Source: Caldalkalibacillus thermarum (lineage in GTDB: Bacteria > Bacillota > Bacilli > Caldalkalibacillales > Caldalkalibacillaceae). From it: 43,084 bases of DNA. The number at the start of each line of letters is the position of its first letter. The first letter of the stretch is position 1. This document shows positions 39,599-43,084 of this stretch, piece after piece. Both the position numbers and the translations under genes were made by a program. Location of the stretch: assembly GCF_014644735.1 (NCBI RefSeq), contig NZ_BMKZ01000028.1:1-43084 (forward strand). The letters run 5' to 3'. The notes below the pieces were generated by a model. It made no database searches. It was not told the origin of the DNA and was given only the letters and a program-made list of their open reading frames with translations.

Positions 39599-41758
39599 AT
39601 GACACAACAGGCCATGATGCAATGGGTGATGAATAGGGTAAATGGCCAGTATATCCTCGATTTCTCCTCCTTTGAAGGGAAACTGGGAGCGGAATTGGCC
39701 AAAATGGAGAAGGAGGTAACCATTTGGCTTCCTCCAGAGAAGTTTTCTTCTTTTTCCCAGTTCTTTCACGAGAACTCGGAAGCTGAGGGCAGGTTGCATG
39801 TCTATGCTGGCAACCGCACAGCGTTGTTTTATGCTGATCACTATTTTAATACGATTATACTTAATCCGCTGGAAGCTGAAGTTGTTGAACAGCCCTCTCT
39901 CTTGATACAGGAACTTGCCCGCTTGCTTAAACCAAATGGCCGCCTGATCATGTTTTACCCGGCAACTGAAGCATTGTATCATGAGCCGGGCCGGTTGATC
40001 CGCTGTTTTTCCATGTTGGCTGAGCTTCAGCACTGCCTCTATTTAAAGGGAGTTGAACTGAAAAATGGTTACCTGCGGGCAGTGGCAATCAAACGCTATC
40101 ACGGACAACATCTGTTGACAGATGAAGAATGGCGCAATCTGTTGAAGGGCCATCTTTATGAGTATCATGAGGCACCGTGGGGCAAAGAGGTGTCCCTTTT
40201 GCGGGAGGAGAACGCCCGCTTGCGCGATGAGGTGTCCCAGTTAAAACAGGAGAAAAAAGCTTTGGAAAACCAGCTGGCCGCAATTAAATCTAGCTTCTGG
40301 TGGAAAGCGGCCCATCGTCTTCAACGCTGGACGGGTGGTAGCAGGGAGCCAATACCGGGTGGCGAGCAGGAAAACAATACATCTCCCTCCCTTTTACACG
40401 CTGAGAGGAACGGCACCGCCGGCACACCTGCGGGCAGCAAGATGACTGTTTCCTCTGCAGCCAAAGCATCTGAGCCTTTGGCCGGGCCTCCCTTAAGCAA
40501 GGGAGCGTCAAATCCACCTGCTGGAACAGCACCTTCTGCAATGTCATCAACAGCGGCAGACCAACCTGTTGCAACCCTGGCTGAGCATCAGGAACAGACG
40601 CTGATGGATCAATGGCAACGCTATCTGGGGCGTGTAAGAGAGGCAGGTGCACAGCAGTGGATTATAATGGACGGCAGCACGACCTACTGGCAGCATAACC
40701 GTTATGACCGTACCTTGCAATTAACAGGCGCCTTGCTTAGACAAGGGGTGCCCGTCGTCTTGGTTTGTGACGATGATGGTCAGGTGCTGCCTGCCTATAA
40801 TGGATCATTGCTGTTCCAATTTCCACGGACCATTTTTGAAAAAAGGGTTCATGAGGTTCTGGAGGCTGATCCTGGCGTCAAGATGAAGCTGATGATTTTT
40901 ACCCGCCCAACCCTTTCTCAAACGCGTATGTTGCATGTTTGCAAGGTGAAGGGCTGGGTAACGGTTTATGACGTTCAGCAGGATTGGGAGGCTTTATCCT
41001 GCTGGGCCGGCCAATCTGTCTATGCCCAGCATATTGAAAAATATTTGGTCCATCATGCTGACCATATCATTGCCGTTTCGTCTCCCATGAAACAGAAACT
41101 GCAGGAATGGGGAACCTTAGCGGCAATCACGGTCTGTCCGAACGGATGGGAACTGGCCTGGTGCGGGCAGCAGGGAGAGCAAAAAAGAGACCGTCCAGCC
41201 CAAACCAAACAGCCTGTGATTGGTTATGTGGGCCTGTTGGGCAAGCCCTGGTTTGATTGGGAACTGGTGATCCGCCTGGCCAGGTCTCACCCTGAGTGGC
41301 GGTTTGAAATCATTGGCGAGGACAATGAAAAGAGCGGTGATCTTACTCCCCTTTTACCTGCTAACATCAAGGTTTATGCCAAACGGGATGAACACCACAA
41401 ACAGCGTCTGCTGAGCCGGTGGTCCGCTGTATTTCTGCCATTTGCTGACCCTCTGGTTGCTGCCCATAGTGACCCCATACCCATCTATGAATATCTGGCT
41501 AACGGGTTGCCGGTGATTAAGATGTATGGCGATGAGCGCGGGCAGTGCCCGTACGTTTATCCGGCCACGAATGGCCAGGAGGCAGCCCTGCAGTTGCAAA
41601 AAGCCATTGATGTTGCTGTTGACCAGGCTCTGTTAGAAGATTACTTGAAGCAACAGAGCTGGGAGAAGCGCGTCACACAGCTGTTAGCCGTGACGGAGAC
41701 GGCACAGCCGCCCATTTTTGCACAATTTCAGTCTGGAAAAAAGGGGATTGCCAAATGA
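39599..41758 (+). CDS. Degenerate methyltransferase-like domain fused to a glycosyltransferase
   Basis: A 719-residue protein in four parts. Residues about 15-170 follow a class I methyltransferase plan (YILDFSSFEGKLGAELA, FNTIILNPLEAEVV, LARLLKPNGRLIMFYP), but the SAM loop D-x-G-x-G-x-G is replaced by DFSSFEG, so SAM binding is doubtful. Residues about 197-230 are a coiled coil (LLREENARLRDEVSQLKQE) ending in SSFWWKAAHRLQRW, a motif common at such junctions. A Ser/Ala/Pro-rich linker covers about 240-325. Residues about 335-705 form a GT-B-like domain (VTVCPNGWELAW, IGYVGLLGKPWFDWELV, WRFEIIGED, IPIYEYLANGLPVIK). The ribosome site is AAAGGGGTGG. The 3' end overlaps the next gene in ATGA. Confidence 0.75.
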   Translation: MTQQAMMQWVMNRVNGQYILDFSSFEGKLGAELAKMEKEVTIWLPPEKFSSFSQFFHENSEAEGRLHVYAGNRTALFYADHYFNTIILNPLEAEVVEQPSLLIQELARLLKPNGRLIMFYPATEALYHEPGRLIRCFSMLAELQHCLYLKGVELKNGYLRAVAIKRYHGQHLLTDEEWRNLLKGHLYEYHEAPWGKEVSLLREENARLRDEVSQLKQEKKALENQLAAIKSSFWWKAAHRLQRWTGGSREPIPGGEQENNTSPSLLHAERNGTAGTPAGSKMTVSSAAKASEPLAGPPLSKGASNPPAGTAPSAMSSTAADQPVATLAEHQEQTLMDQWQRYLGRVREAGAQQWIIMDGSTTYWQHNRYDRTLQLTGALLRQGVPVVLVCDDDGQVLPAYNGSLLFQFPRTIFEKRVHEVLEADPGVKMKLMIFTRPTLSQTRMLHVCKVKGWVTVYDVQQDWEALSCWAGQSVYAQHIEKYLVHHADHIIAVSSPMKQKLQEWGTLAAITVCPNGWELAWCGQQGEQKRDRPAQTKQPVIGYVGLLGKPWFDWELVIRLARSHPEWRFEIIGEDNEKSGDLTPLLPANIKVYAKRDEHHKQRLLSRWSAVFLPFADPLVAAHSDPIPIYEYLANGLPVIKMYGDERGQCPYVYPATNGQEAALQLQKAIDVAVDQALLEDYLKQQSWEKRVTQLLAVTETAQPPIFAQFQSGKKGIAK

Positions 41759-42831
41759 AGATTTTATACATTTACCGCTATTTGATCCTGGGCGGGGTAA
41801 CAACCCAGCTGGTTAACCGTTTGGCCTATTTGCGCCGTTTTGCTGAGGTGCATTTTGCCTATTTGAAAGATTACGGCGGGCGGCGCGCATTTGGTGATTA
41901 TCCTCATCTTCAGGTTGCCGGCAGTACCGGGGAATTGGCTGATTATATCAACAGCCATAACTTTGATGCGGTCATCATTATTGATACGGATGAGGCCTAT
42001 GCAGCTTTAGAGCAGGCCAGGTACCAAGGTTGTGTGATTCATGAGGTGCATACCACAACCAGCAATATCCGTTATCTGGACCGTTTGAATATAACGGGTA
42101 TCGACGCTTTTCTTGCGCCTTCAAAGTACGTGGCAGATCTGATCAGGAAGCGGTTCCCCGCAGCAGCGGCACGTTGCTATATCACGCCGAATTGCCTGGA
42201 TACCGGACTTTTTACCTATTCCCAGCCTGAGCATATCCCTGCACAAAAAGTACTGCTTTGGGTCGGGAAACTGGACCAACATAAAAACTGGCCTGCCTTT
42301 TTGGCCATCTCCCATAGTCTGTTACAATTAAGGGACGATTGTCAGTTTTGGATGATCGGCGGTGAAACGGCCAAAGCAGAAACTGTTGATGCCCTGCTTG
42401 AGCAAGCTGACCAGTATGGCTTGTTATCCCGGTTGCATTGGATACAAAGTCTGGATTATGAGGACATGCCACAGGTTTACGCCTTAGCGGCAGCCAGCGG
42501 CGGATTAAGCATCAGCACATCCAAAAACGAGTCCTTTGGGATGACCGTGATTGAATCACTGGCTTGCCGCTGTCCGGCACTTGCCCCGCGGGTGGGCGCC
42601 CTTCCAGAAGTGCTAGATGGTGAACTGAATGTCTGTTTGTACGATGGTTTGGATGTTCAACAGATCACGGAGAAACTAAACCGTCTTCTTGATGATCAAA
42701 ATCTAAGGAACCGGCTGATTGATGCCGGCTGCCGCAAAGTCAGGTCCCAGTACAGCATTGAAGCTGCTGGCCGTCATTATTTTGACACGCTGAACAAGGT
42801 GATCAACCAGAAGATGGGAAAAGAACATTAA
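41755..42831 (+). CDS. GT4-family glycosyltransferase
   Basis: A 358-residue GT-B enzyme. The N-terminal MKILYIYRYLILGGVTTQLV has the G-GG-like donor/acceptor loop, followed by IHEVHTTTSNIRYLD and FLAPSKYVADLIRKRF. The C-terminal domain has ITPNCLDTGLF, VLLWVGKLDQHKNWPAFLAI, FWMIGGE, LHWIQSLDYEDMPQVY and the NESFGMTVIESLACRCPALA block with the E-x7-E-type residues. It is translationally coupled to the preceding gene. The sugar donor is unknown. It is the last gene of the glycan locus in this window. Confidence 0.88.
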   Translation: MKILYIYRYLILGGVTTQLVNRLAYLRRFAEVHFAYLKDYGGRRAFGDYPHLQVAGSTGELADYINSHNFDAVIIIDTDEAYAALEQARYQGCVIHEVHTTTSNIRYLDRLNITGIDAFLAPSKYVADLIRKRFPAAAARCYITPNCLDTGLFTYSQPEHIPAQKVLLWVGKLDQHKNWPAFLAISHSLLQLRDDCQFWMIGGETAKAETVDALLEQADQYGLLSRLHWIQSLDYEDMPQVYALAAASGGLSISTSKNESFGMTVIESLACRCPALAPRVGALPEVLDGELNVCLYDGLDVQQITEKLNRLLDDQNLRNRLIDAGCRKVRSQYSIEAAGRHYFDTLNKVINQKMGKEH

Positions 42832-42865
42832 GCAGAAACAACCGTGGAGAGAACAATTGCAAAAG

Positions 42866-42890
42866 TTAGCACCCTGCGGGGTGTTTTTTA
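42866..42890 (+). terminator. Terminator at the end of the glycan locus
   Basis: CACCC-TGCG-GGGTG (42870-42883) followed by T6. Confidence 0.85.
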
Positions 42891-42896
42891 TGTTTA

Positions 42897-43084
42897 AAAC
42901 TCAACTTTCGCACCTTGAAAAACACGAGAATCCCTTGATTTAACTGGGGAATTTGGTCAAAAAACGCGAAAAACACCCAATCCTTTGGTAAAATGAAGTT
43001 GCTATCACTAACACTTACCAAGGAAAGGATGTTTTTCATGTCTATCGTACCAAATTCCTCGGCTTCTGACCAGCAACTTCTTTC
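42897..43084 (+). mobile_element. Probable left end of an insertion sequence
   Basis: After the terminator the sequence changes to A-rich DNA (ACCTTGAAAAACACGAGAA, CAAAAAACGCGAAAAACACC) of a kind seen ahead of transposase genes in thermophilic Bacillaceae, leading into a new start codon. The inverted repeat and target duplication cannot be fixed because the element runs off the window. Confidence 0.35.
43038..43084 (+). CDS. Start of a probable transposase (partial)
   Basis: ATG 43038 follows AAGGAAAGGATG and gives MSIVPNSSASDQQLL before the window ends. I associate this N-terminus with IS transposases of Bacillaceae from memory only; fifteen residues are not enough for a family. The reading of a real gene start rests on the ribosome site and the clean frame. 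Confidence 0.4.
   Translation, partial: MSIVPNSSASDQQLL

Overview
The window looks like chromosomal DNA of a spore-forming Bacillota, probably a thermophilic or alkaliphilic Bacillaceae. Supporting signs are AGGAGG-type ribosome sites with frequent GTG starts, TTGACA/TATAAT promoters, a LexA (DinR)-type operator, tandem Spo0A-type boxes, a SpoIID/LytB protein, LCP and CWB2 cell-wall proteins, and YvrJ/DUF1659/DUF2922 genes next to a sigma factor. The genus is an inference. No rRNA, tRNA or CRISPR array was seen.

Layout. (1) 1-2.2 kb is eroded: an unidentified 3' gene end, remnants of a peptide ABC transporter (binding protein plus DppB-type permease), an intact acetamidase/formamidase and a frameshifted GNAT fragment. 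(2) 2.2-5.5 kb, minus strand: YvrJ, DUF2922, DUF1659 and a small sigma-70 factor with a possible RNA switch over its ribosome site; the HepT/MntA toxin-antitoxin pair; and a ComK-like regulator whose promoter spacer carries a LexA-type box. (3) 5.5-13.4 kb, envelope functions: an SGNH-like secreted protein, an LCP ligase, a Vpr-like subtilase that has lost its catalytic Ser and oxyanion Asn, and a YknW/YknX-like pair without YknY/YknZ. (4) 13.4-27.2 kb, a CWB2 island: five exported proteins, each with three cell-wall-binding (PF04122) repeats, fused to SpoIID/LytB, to S-layer Ig-like domains, to a heparinase II/III-type lyase, to an Amidase_3 amidase and to an intact subtilase. The S-layer gene has two strong promoters and a long leader with competing hairpins; the amidase has two perfect Spo0A boxes. 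(5) 27.2-42.8 kb, surface glycan locus: a GT-A-like protein (minus), a second heparinase II/III-like protein without a signal peptide, an ABC-2 exporter, several GT4-type glycosyltransferases, UDP-ManNAc dehydrogenase (WecC type), and two large multidomain glycosyltransferases. A truncated CWB2 repeat with its own terminator sits inside this locus. (6) The right end probably enters an insertion sequence.

How it may work together (inference). The glycan locus makes and exports a polymer containing a ManNAcA-type uronic acid. CWB2 proteins are known to bind anionic cell-wall glycans, so the five CWB2 proteins may use that polymer as anchor. The lyases, one tethered to the wall and one apparently cytoplasmic, are the type expected to cut uronic-acid glycans. 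Together this could be a self-contained system for synthesis, anchoring and remodelling of an S-layer and its secondary wall polymer.
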